From Monocercomonoides exilis (Eukaryota > Preaxostyla > Oxymonadida > Polymastigidae), in assembly GCA_001643675.2 (NCBI GenBank), contig LSRY02000059.1, positions 129,001 through 193,000 of the forward strand: a stretch of DNA of 64,000 nt, in the 5' to 3' direction. Shown piece after piece: positions 19,955 through 32,318 of the stretch. The first letter of the stretch is position 1. Every line of letters starts with the position of its first letter. The translations under genes and the position numbers were made by a program. Under the pieces are notes generated by a model. It was given only the letters and a program-made list of their open reading frames with translations, ran no database searches and was not told the origin of the DNA.

Positions 19955-22900
19955 ATGAACGGATGGATTATGATAAAACGTCAAAATATAATTCGTATGA
20001 GGTTATGATATTAAATGCATATTATAAATTAACTTAAAAAGATATTTTGATACAAAGAACCACGTTTCCTCATGTTATTATGGAGAAATTGACTTCCTTT
20101 CATCATCAGAAAGTATAAAGCAGCTATTTTTGCTGCCTTTCGCAAGTCAATCTGTTACACTTTTTGTGCATAAAGTTGGAAACACAATAGTTCTTGAAGA
20201 TGCGGTGCAATTATCCGATTTTATTAGAATAGCTCATAAATGGAAGCATAAAAAAGAACAATCAGAGTCTTCAAATTCTTTGCATGGCAAACTAAAGATT
20301 AAAAAAAATACTGAAAACTCAACTACGCCTTGTGAAGCTCCGCAAACTCCAATTAACGAAATTCGAAATCATGCAACAAATGAAAGTACACAGAAAAATA
20401 ACATCAAGACACTTCTTCCAACTCCATCATCGTTTAAAACTATTCCTTCTTGTGTTCCAATACTACCACGTACTAAACCCACCACTTATCACCCTACTCC
20501 AGAAGTATTACCTTCATTCGCTCCTCCTCTTCGAGTACCAAAGCAAGTTAACCAAGAAAAACAGAGTTATAATTCCTCACCGGACATGAGAATAAAGTCA
20601 TGCCATACAAAAAAAATATTTTCATTTGAGGAAGATCTTGTGAAAATTCGTTCTGCAACATTGAGGAGTAACGTTGCATCATTATTGGACTGTCATGGAA
20701 TAAAAGTGATGCTAACTACAAATTCGTATGTCCCAAAGCAAAAAGAGAAGAAAACCAAAGAAAAAAAACGAAAATTGATTGAACTTCCACCGTCAGAACA
20801 GGTTCCCCGCGACGAGTCTGTTTCTTTGATTCGCCAGTCTTCTGTTCCTCCAACGACACACACTCTTCAGCAACTATCTCATTTTCTAGATCTTATTCTT
20901 CAGAATCCCGTTGCAACTTCAATGCTATTAAATTCACCTGTTAAACTGCATTCCTTGCCACAAAGGAATGCCACTATTCCCTCATCGTCAGAAGCTGTTG
21001 TGCCATCCGCAGTGTCGTCAACGCTCTCTCTCTTTTTGATGGGAGGCGCGCGTGTGATGGAGTGGCTAAAGGCACTTCAGCTGGAAGAAGGTCGAATGTT
21101 TTTTCTGGATAAAGAAAAAGGACGAAGAAACGTGGAGTTATACGATGTTGAGGAAGTTGTATCGTTTTTGAGAGATAAGCAGGATTCAGAAGATTGTGAA
21201 GATGATGAGGAAGAAGAAGAAGAGGAAGAGGAAGAAGAGGAGGAAGAGGAGGAAGAAGAAAGAAAAGACAGCGGAGAATCTGCAACGATAGATGAAGGAG
21301 AAAAGAATATTGAATGTAGAAGCAATTTTTGTGCAGGTGACAAAGGACACAGAGAATTTCTGCCAAAGTCATTGAAGCCAAGTTTCAGTCAAAAAGGAAA
21401 AACTGCAAAGCTTTATCAAATTGACGAAAAGGAAGAAGATGAAGAAGGAGAAATTGCAGATGAATCAACGTCATTCACGCAGCAACAATCAGTCACAGAA
21501 GATAGACACAAAAACGGAGACGAATCGCTTTTATCGACATCAGTTCTGTTTTATCTGTCGCTATCATCGTATCGAATTGCGCGTCGGCTGATGGAGTCCA
21601 CACAGGAACAAGACAGGGCAGCTGGCCAAGAGCTCATCCGCGGGTGCATCACAGCAATGGACACTGCAAAAAGGAACAGAAGTGCAGCGGAACAAGCAGC
21701 AGGAATCAGTCTGAGACACCCTTTTGAGGATCTCTTTCTGTCTCTCTGTCATTATTTGTACGCCCTCAGCTTTTTTCGCCCTTCGACTGCGTTTCCGTAT
21801 CAAATCATACCAGACCCTCTTGTTTTTCCATTCTTTTCAGCAGAATTGGGAACTTGCTCATCATCAGATAATTCATTGGCTTCTTCGCCAGCTCAATCTC
21901 ATCAGAGTCATTTCCTGTCGCATCAGACTCATCCTTCTGCAGTTGTCGATGGAACTTCTGTAACAATATTTCCTCCTTCCCCGTGGAGCAGCCAATCGCA
22001 GCCGCTGATGTCGAATTATTTGAACAGCAAATGCTCGTCATTGGATGTGCTTATGGATGTCGTGGAACAGTTGTCTTCTGCTTTGCAGTGTCTGCTGCAA
22101 CAGCACAAAACAGTCGAATCATCTTTCTTTCTCCAAACAGTTGACTCGCCACCATTTGCCTCTTTTTCCCAATCGCCAGAAGCTGCATCACTGCAGAATG
22201 TGACTGCATCTTTTCACAGCGTCTATTGCTTTCTCGCTGCTGTGTATTTTGATGCATTGTTCCGTGTGATATTTTTCATAGCATCTGAACTTATCGCTCA
22301 GAAAAGAGAGTTCGAAGCAATTCGTGTCCTGTTCCTTTTGTCATCGATGACCGAATCAAAACTGTCAAGTGAATTGGACAACATCCTTTTGGAGGTGCGA
22401 AATGGCTGCACACAAATTGATCCTTCGATACTTCTTGTCGACGAAGAAGACGAAGATTTAATCGGAAAAGAATCAAAAGTCGGAAGGCATCCAAATGAAA
22501 TTGCGTTGTGTGGAGTGTTCCCGCAGTGGATGGTTGTAAATGACAGCTGGCTAAACGTTGCGCCTGGCTTTGACATTTCTGACCCGTCGCATTGTCCCTC
22601 TGAAAACGGCATTCCTCTTTTTTACCCGAACAGAATTGTGTGTTCTTCTGCCTTACGAATTATGTACTCTCAATGTGCCTTTGCCCTTTCTCGTTCGACG
22701 CAAAGTGAAATGAAAGCAAAACACTCAACATTTTCTCCAATTTATCTTCCTTCTGTTCTTTTTGAGCATGTTTCCTTGTTTTCTCAGAGCAATGTTATCT
22801 CTTTGGAATATGAGTCTTCATCAGCATTGTCTTGTTATCCTATCTCTTCTTCTTCATCTTTCGTGTTTCCTATTTGTGATTTATCAACAGAGCAATTGCC

Positions 22901-25169
22901 TTCTTTAACATTCAATCCTCTGATCTCTTCTACTCCATCGACTTCATCTGCCTCGTCTTTTCCATCTTCTATTTTGAAAGATAGCAATTCTCGCATTTCG
23001 AATGAAGAGCAACATGAAGAAAATGCCTCTCATAAGTTTTATTCAATGCAAAAAATGAAGTTTGTGCAGTCTCCTTTGGATTGTCTTCAGTTGGCATATG
23101 CTTCGCTGATATCAGCTGCTTTGCCTCTTTCTCCTTCGCTTTCATCTCGCTTTTTGGCAGAAACATCAAACGCCTCCATAAACACACTTCTTACTCTATC
23201 TGACTCTGAAGACGACTCATCCTATCAACCTTCAGCAGATTCATTTGCTTCTAATTTATCTTCTTCTTCGTCTTCGTCTGCCTCTTCTGTTTCTTCTGCT
23301 TCTTCTACTTCTTCTTCTGCATCCATCATTCCTCAATCACTCCGCCACATTCTCCTTTCTTCTGCTGACATTCCTTCTCCTTCTTCTCCTTTCTCTTCGC
23401 CTCTTTCTCCAAACGATCCTCTTCCCATCCTGTTTCCCTCTGCTCCTTCCACTCAGCCAGAACCTGCTTATTCTTCTCTACCTTCTTCTTCGCCTCTCTT
23501 TTGCGTGTTTTCGATGCTCGGCCAGCTCGAAAACGAACGCGGTTGCCATTTTGCTGCTGAGATGCGCCACACAAAAGCCAAAGAGTCCTTTTCAACAGCC
23601 GCATACGCCTTTTATCTCTTGGGCGAAACTCGAAACTGTTCTGTTGTGCTGTCAAATATGTCGACAACAATTGCACTTCAAGCAGAAGAAAAGGAGATTG
23701 AACTAAACGGGCTGAAAACATGTTCCAAAGTTTCCCCGAATTTGTTATCTGAAACAGATGGCAGAGAAGAATTAAATTCGCTTGATGAAAAAACTGAAAG
23801 TTCTGCAAATTTTTCTTTGGTAGAAGCAGAATCATTGAAAGGGCAGCAATTGTTAGCCACTCGTCTCTCACAGGACGTCAATCTTTTGTGCCGTCTTTCA
23901 GTCGCACTGCAACTCAGAGCTCTCTTTCTGATGAAGCAGTCAACAGCGGAATGCAAATTTGCTTCAATAACAGCCATTCAAACAAATGATTCTTCTGAAG
24001 AGATACAAAGGAAAGATAACTCTCTTGGATTAAAAATAAATAGTTGTGAGTCAATTCAATCATCTGATATTTCAGCAACAAAGTCAGCGCAAAATTCACC
24101 TTCTCTTATTCCAACTTCAAAAAAGAATCTTTCAACTTCTCGTTCAGATTATGTTTGCATGTCTTCATCCATTTCATTTGTAACAAACATTGAAGACATG
24201 TTTTCTTCATCAAAAATGGCAGACAGACTGTCAGCGTATTTGATTCGATATGCTTCTTGCCTCCAAAAAGAAGATACAGCTGAATTGTGTCTGAATGTTG
24301 GAAGAGTGAAATCATATGAGAAGTCGTTTGTCGAATGGCTTTCGCTGATTGAAGGAGCTGCCGAGCTGAGCAAAGAAGGAGGCAACATTCTGAGAGAGGC
24401 TGTCTGCCATATGATGATTGGCGATGCTCTTCAGAACACAGGAGCCATGAAAGTTACTGTTGACGCTCATGCTACACACTTTAATGCATGCCCTTTTGCA
24501 TCTTTCTGCCCTTCTATTGCACAAAACATAGCAAAATACTCATTTGCACTGGCTCATTCGCTCCTTCATCTGAGCATTGCAGCAAAGTATTTCCGTTCTT
24601 TGTCTGAATATTCAAGGTTTGCCCATTCTCAAATCAGATACGCTAAAATTCTGTGGAGAATTGAACAAGGGCTAAGAAACAAATATACTTCAAATCTCTT
24701 CCCAAAGGAGATTGCAATTCCAAGTTCATTACAGCCGTTTTTCTTATCTTCTCAAACGGAGTTATGTTTGGATAAGTTTCAGTTCAATTCCGAAGAATGC
24801 ATTTCGATTGTTACTCAGTTAATAGCAATATTACTATCGTTGGGAGACACAAAAGAAAAGCTGACGCATTGCTTTGTTTCTCCTTCTTCTTGTCCCTCGG
24901 CCGAAGGTGAAAGGATAGATTTGTGGTATGAGCTTCTCCAAAAAGCGTTAAAAGAAGCTGTGCTTCTGTTCAACATCTCTTCCACAGTTCAACCGCGCTC
25001 GAGTAATTCTGCACATACTCTTCAAACAATAAAACAAATGTATCAAACAACATTGCAACTTTCCCCTCAAATTTTGTTGGATTCTTCAACGTCACTTGAA
25101 ACACTCCATCAAATCTTGCTCCAGTTGAATGTGATGATGGTAATTCTTCATTTGAATCCTTCTCCTTGA
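19955..25169 (+). CDS. EDRF1-like protein (about 1707 aa, probable 2 exons)
   Basis: The long frame is open from 20028 but has no in-frame ATG. A short first exon 19955-19994 (ATGAACGG..., donor GTATGA) joined to 20086 (acceptor TATGGAG) keeps frame and yields 'QIDFLSSSESIKQLF' followed by 'LPFASQSVTLFVHKVGNTIV'. This matches the conserved N-terminal motif of EDRF1 (erythroid differentiation-related factor 1), a widely conserved large protein of poorly known cell role. Further EDRF1-like blocks are 'RVMEWLKALQLEEGRMFFL', 'SVLFYLSLSSYRIARRLM' and, near the end, 'AAKYFRSLSEYSRFAHSQIR', in helical TPR-like context. An acidic Glu run lies at about 21202-21262, and Ser-rich linkers are long. The identity call is good; the first exon is tentative. 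Confidence 0.75.
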
Positions 25170-25361
25170 ATTTGCATCATTTGTATATTTTTTCTCATTA
25201 ACTTTAAAAGTTTTAAAAAATTTTTTTATTTATTTACAAAAATTATTGTAAGTGAACAATTTTAAAGAAAGAATTTTCATGAAAAGGCGAAGTGAGCAAT
25301 ATTTATAACGAATAAGAGAAATGAAAGACCAAACACGAACAACATATGGATTTTCTAACAT

Positions 25362-25981
25362 TTAATGTACACTTGGAACCGCTCTGCGATTAACCATTTT
25401 TAAGAATGCTTCTTTTGCTTTTTGTTGTTCTGCTTCTGCTCCCTGAAACATTTCAGCTTCAACATTTGCAGCATCAAATGTCATTCCAATTGGTTCTTCA
25501 CTTTCATCCTTTTTATTCAATGCAAAAAGCGCTTTTCTTTTTGCAACTTGTGAAGCTCCTTCCATAACTCGCTCGCATCGAGTTAGACATTTTTGAAGGT
25601 CTCCATGATCTTTCTTTAAAATGCAATTGATAATGCATTCTGATGAATCTTCTTTAATTTCTTCAATATCTGCTGGTGCTTGAGTTAATGCTTCCGTTCG
25701 CTTCCAATCATTTTCAAAGGGTGCAAAAGATTTTGCAAATGCGGTTCTTGCGCATTCTAAAAGTGCTCGATGATCGTTTGTTGGACAATCAAGAATTGGT
25801 TTAAAAATGCTTGACTTATATGTGTCCTTTGAAATGAAAGTTCGTTTAAAAAGATATAAACCAAAATATTAAATAATTTTTTGCATACAAGAATGCCTTG
25901 TTCTTTTTCATCGAACAAAGGTCGTGAAATGTGATATGTATCACTGAAGCAAAGCGAAAGAAGAAAAATTGAAGCTAACAT
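25362..25981 (-). CDS. Small secreted/ER-entering protein with twin CX3C motif (two exons)
   Basis: Exon 1 is 25889-25981 and exon 2 is 25362-25826 on the minus strand. The intron is 62 bp (GTATGC...TTTCAAAG), phase 0, giving 185 aa. The N-terminus MLASIFLLSLCFS is a good signal peptide. The mature part has six cysteines: CPTNDHRALLEC, then CIINC and CLTRC separated by 11 residues, so a twin CX3C arrangement. The C-terminal third is alpha-helical, charged and Cys-free. I know no family with this whole layout. Small Tim chaperones share the twin CX3C spacing but are about half as long and have no signal peptide. The neighbouring EDRF1-like gene is convergent, 192 bp away. Confidence 0.75.
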
Positions 25982-27799
25982 AAATAACGCTTCTCTTCAA
26001 TTACTAATTGAGTTTTTAAATAAAAGACTGTATAATAAACGTCTCATTCAATAAACATTGACATGACCATTGTCTCTACAAAATTTGTCAAGACCGCAAA
26101 AACAAAAAACACATAATTATCATATATTTGTAAAATGATAAGGCAAATAACAAATTTGCATTTATTCTGTTAAAATAATTCGCTTACAAACAATTTAAAA
26201 AAGCATTCAGGATTATCAAATATTTTATTAAGGTTATTTTTTTTTATTGTTAAAAATTCAAAAAGATATGTTTTTTGTTGTATCCAGTGTGAAAAATGAA
26301 TCTTCTTTATCGTTTGTTAAATTTTAGCATTAAACTTTATCAACATCGCAAATTGTGTTGTTAATAACTTGGCTGATCCTTTTTGAAATCATGCTTTCGT
26401 TCGAGTTTTGCAAACCTCCTCGTCACTCTGCCAGTGACGAGCCTTTTTTTCTTCAGTGACTGACGAATTGATAATAACTTTGTCACTTTATGATTTAATC
26501 GAAAGTTCTTTTTCTTCTGCTGGCTTGTCCATACAGAAAAATAAATTTTGTTGTCCTTTTGAAAAAATATTTATTAAAAATTTGAAACAAATAGTTTTTT
26601 ATCCAAACTTGGATCTCAATTCTAAATTTTGGATAAGAATTTTGATCTTGTCAGTTAATGATTTTTTTGATCGTAACTTTTTCAGATCTTTTGTCACTTT
26701 CCAAAAATTTGTCACTTTCGTCACTGTCAAGTCACTTGTCAATTCTTAATGCAAAACAAAATATTGGTTTCTCGGATTCGATAAATGGAGATATTTTGAG
26801 CGTTGATGAGATAATCGTGGAAATTTCAAATTCATTCATGCTCTGATAATTGAATGAAGTGCTCAAAGCTGTAAGCAATGGTGAAAAGATATTTGACTTA
26901 CTAGAAAGAATTAATTTTGAAAAATTGTTTTGTTTCAAAGAAGATATTCATTATCATGAAAAAATGAACATCAAATACGAAGGAATTCATTGGAGTATAA
27001 AAATAATTGTGCAGGTCGCAAATAACAATATTTGTGAAGCGAAGGAGGGACATGCCGATGATGATGATGCGAATTGCACGAGTTCTTTTCAGCCAGTGAA
27101 CTGAGTCTATTTTCATGTTTAAGTATTGAAAATAATGCATTTCGCAGAATATTCAATACAGTGTTCAACTATTGATATTTTCGACTGATTTACAGCATCA
27201 GAGAAACTTGATTAAACTTGTTCGGTCAAGGAAAAAAGAGCTTATTAAACTTTGTTTGTTGTCGTATTTATCAACTTTTGATAAAATGAAATGGACAAAT
27301 GCGTGATTGATGATGTTTCAAATAATCCTAACTCCATATTTTCAGAGAAAGTGATATCTTCAATATATTCTCAACATTTTTAAATGGTCCAATCCAATTT
27401 CTGTTCAGCAAATTTTTTTGAAATCGATTATTTTCAAGGGATTGCAAAGTGGTTGGGGAAAAACGTCAGAGCTTATCAATTGAGAAAAGAACTGTTTGTA
27501 AGAATTGTAACATTGTGAAAGAATCTTTTTTCAGATCATTTTCATTTCTTATTAGAAATAAACATGCGAATTTTTAATGTGATATCTCATATTTTTTCAA
27601 AACGAAAATTATTTTTCTTTCTTCAGTCAATAATCATAATTTCACCTATCTCTTCTCCTTTTCTTGCCATTTCTCTCCCGATAGGCATATTGCCTTTTTT
27701 CGCCTTCAAGCAGTTCAATCTCAATAAATGCACACGCAGTTCCTGTTGAATTCAACAAGATGATGTAATCAACCTATCTGGTGCTGCTTCAAAAAGCAT
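25982..27799. other. AT-rich intergenic region with GTGAC/GTCAC-rich repeat fragments
   Basis: No credible gene. Between about 26370 and 26750 there are repeated GTCACT motifs in both orientations and a 14-base word AGTGACTGACGAAT that recurs after the poly(A) run near 30110. ORFs here are short and of low-complexity AT composition. Confidence 0.5.
26419..26450 (+). other. Perfect 9-bp hairpin followed by a T-run
   Basis: CTCGTCACT (26419-26427), loop CTGCC, AGTGACGAG (26433-26441), then CC and seven Ts. It resembles an intrinsic terminator in form but lies in eukaryotic intergenic DNA and within GTGAC-type repeat fragments, so it is more probably a piece of a repeat element. Confidence 0.6.
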
Positions 27800-28795
27800 T
27801 CACTCTGCTCTCTCCTCTATTTCTACAAGCGCTTGATGTGGAATTTTCTTTAGAAGCACAATACAATGAAAAATGATTATCAATGCTTCCATATTCTCAG
27901 CACTCAGCTGAAAGATGGCTGGAATCTGCTTTCGGATGTACGAGAAGCTTCTTTTACAGACGGTGTGGACGAAAGAAAGAAGAAGGAAAGGCAAGATTGG
28001 AGTGTGTGTGGAGTGTTTGAGAAAGAGAGGTGGAAGAAGTGGAAGAAAGCGATGGATGCGAAGCGGGAGGCGGTATTGTTTCCATTGAAAGAAATGCAGA
28101 GAGAAGGAAAAATTGTAATGAGTGTGTAGAAGTGGCAAATCAGCGTTTAAAGGACTTTTTGTTGATTGACAAATCTTTTATGAAAAGGAGATGATAATGG
28201 AGTATTCGAAGAGCATTATTTTCGTTTAAAGAAGAAGAAGAAGAGGAGGAGTAGAAGGAAGAAGAAGAAGAAGAAGAAGAAAAAGAAATAGAAGAGGATG
28301 ATGATGAAATTAAGTGATGGTTGTCAATTCCATCTTCGTGTGTGAAGAACCCAGGGTTTTCAATGTTCCCTGGCATGCATGGGGTAGCCTTGGTGACTGT
28401 TGCATTCATGCAGGTGTATGTGCTTGTGCTTGTTTCCGAGAAGAGAAAGGATAATGTTGCTGCTGATGTTGCTTGAAGTGTGTGGAGCCTTCTATCCACA
28501 TATTCCCCATGTTTTATATTGGCTGATATTCAAACTCAGCATTCCTTTGAATATTTGCTATGATCGGTGAGTAACACACAATCGTCCCTTGCACTGGCTC
28601 TCTTCCACAATCGTAACATCCATACTGCATCCCTCTCCGCGTGCTCCTCCATATCCTCCGTTTGTTCCTCGTTCTCCTTTTCATCTTTCTCCTCCTTCCC
28701 ATCGTCGCAAACCACTCAAATTCATCAACTTCTTCCGTGAGCGATGCCATTACCGCTTTGGCTGCTGCTGTTGTTACCGATTCATCATTTTGCAT
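27800..28795 (-). pseudogene. Degenerate protein-coding remnant
   Basis: The minus strand shows stretches with coding character in shifting frames: 'AAAKAVMASLTEEVDEFEW', then (another frame) 'DAVWMLRLWKRASARDDCV', then a Ser-rich stretch from an AGA/GAA repeat at about 28226-28295, and 'ENMEALIIIFHCIVLLKK'. Stops and frame changes interrupt them with no convincing introns. It could be the 3' part of the same former gene as the ORF at 28958-29404. No family is recognised. Confidence 0.35.
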
Positions 28796-28957
28796 TCGCC
28801 ATTTGGATATCTTCTGCCATCTTCCACATTAAAGCTCTCCTTCAGCCTCTCCCTCTTCCTCTCCGCCAAGCAATATCTCTTTCTCTGTTGATCCCTCCTC
28901 TCTCGATTCCCCTTGACAGCCACATATCATCTGCAGCAATTTTCCTTCCCTGTCTTA

Positions 28958-29404
28958 TCATAATAACTGATTGTGCAACAGATTCACCTGACTGCTGCTG
29001 GCTGAACGCGCTCCTTCACTGGACGTTCTTGCTCTCCTGTGCTTCCCCTCTAGTGACAGAATCTGCTCCAATTCGATTACCAAAGAACTATCCAGCTCGC
29101 GCAGTATAGCCTTCAGCTTCATCGGTGTCTCTTTTGTATCGGAGTTTTTCTTTGCAGAGATTCTCTGTGCGTTCTCTTCTTTTGCAATATTCTTCAGCTG
29201 CCGCCACATCACTGACCGATCAACAATCACACAAAACTTGTCCAACAGAGCATTGAACTGATCCATTTCCACTTTCCTCAAAAAATTCGTCCAATTATCG
29301 CATCCGACCTCTTTCTTTTGTTGCAGCTTATTCTCCCCCACCAGCTCTCTCGCTTTCCATTGATCCAGTTGCTCCACATTTCTTCTCGAAGTATCTCCAC
29401 TCAT
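28958..29404 (-). CDS. Hypothetical protein or 5' fragment of a broken gene
   Basis: Starts at an ATG (MSGDTSRRNVEQLDQWK) and has a clear coding composition: charged, helical, 148 aa, with 'VGCDNWTNFLRKVEMDQFN' and a basic C-terminal region. A GTGAAT after a CAG codon near 28988 could be a splice donor to the coding-like DNA downstream, but that DNA is broken. I cannot name a family. It may be intact as a short gene or may be the first exon of the adjoining pseudogene. Confidence 0.4.
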   Translation of the reverse strand: MSGDTSRRNVEQLDQWKARELVGENKLQQKKEVGCDNWTNFLRKVEMDQFNALLDKFCVIVDRSVMWRQLKNIAKEENAQRISAKKNSDTKETPMKLKAILRELDSSLVIELEQILSLEGKHRRARTSSEGARSASSSQVNLLHNQLL

Positions 29405-30067
29405 CGGTTCTGAGAAATATTTTCAGAGTTTCGATGATGCTCAGGCTGCTTAGGAATATGTTTAAGATAGCTTTTCACTTTTATTCTCTTCTTTCCATTC
29501 TTCTCTTTTCTTCTTCTCCAATTTCTCAAACAATCACGGTATAGTTGATTTAAACTCTTCTTCCACATATTCTCTCAAATATCCTTCGAAAAAAAAGCAG
29601 AACAAAAAGGCAATTATTCTGTCACGCAACTTGCTGGAACTGGATTGAAAGAAGAAAATGATAAAATCAATCTTTAATTACTGAATGATGACGTGTTAGA
29701 AAATGGATAGTCATGAAGAATTCCAATCCCATAGCTTGTGTTGATGGCAATGTATCTTTTTGGGGATAACGAACGATTTCGCTATGCTTTTCAACAAAGT
29801 AAATCTATCAAAAGCAGTTATTGTTCAATTTGGAATCCGGAAAAAATATACATATATTGCATGAATCTATATTTGATGTCATAATCATTTCAATAAATCT
29901 CTTTCGAAATTTGACAGAATTTATGGTGTTATTCTTTCGAAAGTCAAACGATGAATTTTGATAAATTTAATATGGGTTATGCAAGAGATAATTTCTTTGA
30001 ATATTTTGGGAATAATAACACGAATCATTTTTATGTTATTATGCCACTCAATCAATCAAATTTTTCA

Positions 30068-30068
<1 letters not shown>

Positions 30069-30105
<37 letters not shown>
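30069..30105 (+). repeat. Uninterrupted poly(A) run of 37 bases
   Basis: A homopolymer bounded by TTTTTCAC and GTGACGAAGTGACTGACG. Its position next to a repeated GTGAC word suggests the end of a repeat or retro-inserted sequence, but no target-site duplication is obvious. Confidence 0.9.
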
Positions 30106-30158
30106 GACGAAGTGACTGACGAATAATTTTGTTTTTCGGGGTGACGCAGAGGTTTAGA

Positions 30159-30296
30159 GTTTTGATCAAAAAATAAGTCTCAATGGGATTTTGAATAATT
30201 GAATTTTTACTGATAATTCACTTTGTTCTTGATGTTGTTATTGCAGAAACATTATTGTCACCATAATCCCATTGAGATAAAAATTTTGATCAAAAC
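30159..30296. mobile_element. Small TIR element (about 138 bp, 32-bp inverted repeats)
   Basis: Left arm 30159-30190 and right arm 30265-30296. Outer 12 bases GTTTTGATCAAA and inner 12 bases CTCAATGGGATT are identical in both arms when one is inverted, with eight diverged bases between. The 74-bp centre is non-coding. The size and layout are those of a miniature element or a foldback. Confidence 0.65.
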
Positions 30297-30671
30297 ACGA
30301 ACGAACGTGTGATTTCAAAAAGGATGAGCCACGTCTTCATCCTCAACCGGATGTATTTTCACTCAAGTTTTTTCCTCAATTTTTGTCTTCAAATAACAAA
30401 TTCGAGAATCTCCAAAGAAAAAATAATTGCTGAAAACAAGGAGGCTTCAGACAATTCTTCCTTTTATCTCTCAATGAAGCTAACTGTTTTGGAGACTGAA
30501 TTGGATAAACAATATTGGATTCAGAGTCGCATATAATTTTCATGTTGTTTGTGTTCATTTTTTTATTTGGTGGTTGTGTGATATGTGATGAATGCGATGG
30601 TCGAAATACAACAATTTTTTTGGACTAGCTCTAAAGAATTTTTGTTTTTTTGAGTCGAAGCTCAGTTAGAA

Positions 30672-30800
30672 TGGTGCAAATTTTTTTTATTTATGAAAAA
30701 AATAACAATTTATTCCAAACTTTTTCTCCAACCTGATCATTATTATTCTTCCATTCTAATGTCAAAAAATATACAGAAAAATTCAAAAATTTGGACAAAA
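30672..30800 (+). repeat. Dispersed AT-rich repeat, copy 1
   Basis: Shares the ordered words CAA(T)TT(A/G)TTCCAAACTTTTTC, CAACCT, ATTC..ATGTCA and ATACAGAAAAATTC with two other places in the window. This is the most diverged of the three copies. Confidence 0.6.
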
Positions 30801-32074
30801 TTATTTGCTTCAGGCATTTTCAGTGAAAAATTATGCACTTTTCATTGACTTTTTAAGATCAAAGAACACAATAAAAATGGGTTCATTTTTTGACATTCGT
30901 GAAATATCACAATACTTTCTGTTTTGATTTCAATGATGTCTGCTTTCGGATATGCAAATCATATTTATTTTGAAATCTGAGAAAGTGAAATAAAGTTATG
31001 AGCGAAGCAATTTTTCTAAGCCTTGTGCATCAAATGCTTGGAAGTCCATATTTTCCCCCATATCATTTATATCAGTTTATTAATTGAGAATCTTTTTTAT
31101 TCTTAAATCGAGAAAGAAAAGAAAAGTTGTGAGAAAAAGTTATTTTTTTGTTCTTTGTGACAAAAAAAACTTGAATGTTCATATTTTCCCACATATAAAA
31201 AAATGAAAGACATTCGAATGATAATTTTTGATATCAAATTTTTGATTTCAATAATTTCAGTTCGAAAATATCCCTTGAATATCAACAAAGGAACACTGAA
31301 AAATGAGAAGGCTAATAAAAGACATCTTCATCTTTATTTGAGTCAGAACATTTGTTTTTTCAAACAGTTGTGATGAAATTTCCATTTGAATACAAAATCT
31401 GTTCCCAATGACCAACAACATCTAAAAAAAATAATACCCCGAAAAAAGTTAGGATTTCAAGGCAAGTGGAGTAGATCCTGGTACCAAAGTGATCCTACCC
31501 ACTATTTATATCATTTTCATATTGAAAATCTCTTCTTGGGTTAACCCTAACACTAGTTTAACTCGTCAAAACTCTAAAACCTAATAAGCACGATAAGAAT
31601 ATTTATCAGAATATAAATAATTTAGGGAGTTGATCATGTGGAACCAGAATCTTCTTTATTTGCCAATTTCAATAAAAATAACCCATATCAAACATCACAA
31701 GTTTCATTAACTTTGCTCTTCAACTCTTTATGGATTCATTGAAAAAAATTTTTCAAATGAACATTTTACAATGATCATCAAAGAAATAAGATATATTCAT
31801 TTATTTCATATTCTTTTTTTTTGGAAAATGAGCATGATTAAATGTTTTATTGAACTCCAATGAAAGATTGATCATTTTCTGTGCGAAAAAAACAATTTTG
31901 AATTAATAAAAAAAAATAAATAAAATATTAATTTTAAAATCTGAACAAATAACTGCAAAAATTTTTGATAAACAAAAAAAAAAATGCTTTTCATTTTTAT
32001 CAGGAGAAAAAATTTTTTTATCTACAAAAATTTTTTTAAACATCCTTTTTAAAGTCTAAGAAACTATTAAATAA

Positions 32075-32231
32075 GGCAAAATTTTTTCTTTTTTTGAAAA
32101 AAACAACCATTTGTTCCAAACTTTTTTCACAACCTTATCATAAGAAATCTAACATTCCCATGTCAAAAAAATACAGAAAAATTCCAAAACTGAGATAAAT
32201 ATTTGATAGAGTAGATTGGAACAAAATTCTT
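32075..32231 (+). repeat. Dispersed AT-rich repeat, copy 2
   Basis: Aligns over about 157 bp with the reverse complement of 50771-50927, from GGCAAAATTTTTT through CATTCCCATGTCA and ATACAGAAAAAT to AACAAAATTC. It lies about 90 bp upstream of the tRNA gene. Confidence 0.75.
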
Positions 32232-32318
32232 AAAGGAAAAAAATTTTTCCCAAATACAGAAATCATTAAGAATATTAATTCTTATGTTATATTAAGAACT
32301 AAAATCGGTTTCTCACAA

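Larger units (their letters stand above)
29405..32318. other. AT desert of almost 3 kb
   Basis: No coding sequence that I can support. It holds the poly(A) tract, a small TIR element and two copies of a dispersed repeat, described separately, and a GGGTTAACCC palindrome with neighbouring CCCTAA near 31540 that is too short to be telomeric. Confidence 0.6.

Noticed and set aside
21200-21265. Assembly artefact in the Glu repeat of the EDRF1-like gene
   Set aside because: The frame is open on both sides and the codons mix GAA and GAG, as expected for a real acidic tract.
26419-26450. Rho-independent terminator of a bacterial-type gene
   Set aside because: No bacterial-type gene nearby, clear eukaryotic context, and the stem words recur elsewhere as repeat fragments.
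28226-28300. CRISPR-like or tandem repeat array
   Set aside because: It is a simple AGA/AGG microsatellite without spacers.
31530-31600. Telomere-like CCCTAA/TTAGGG sequence
   Set aside because: Only isolated words (GGTTAACCCTAACAC, CCTAATAAG); no tandem array.
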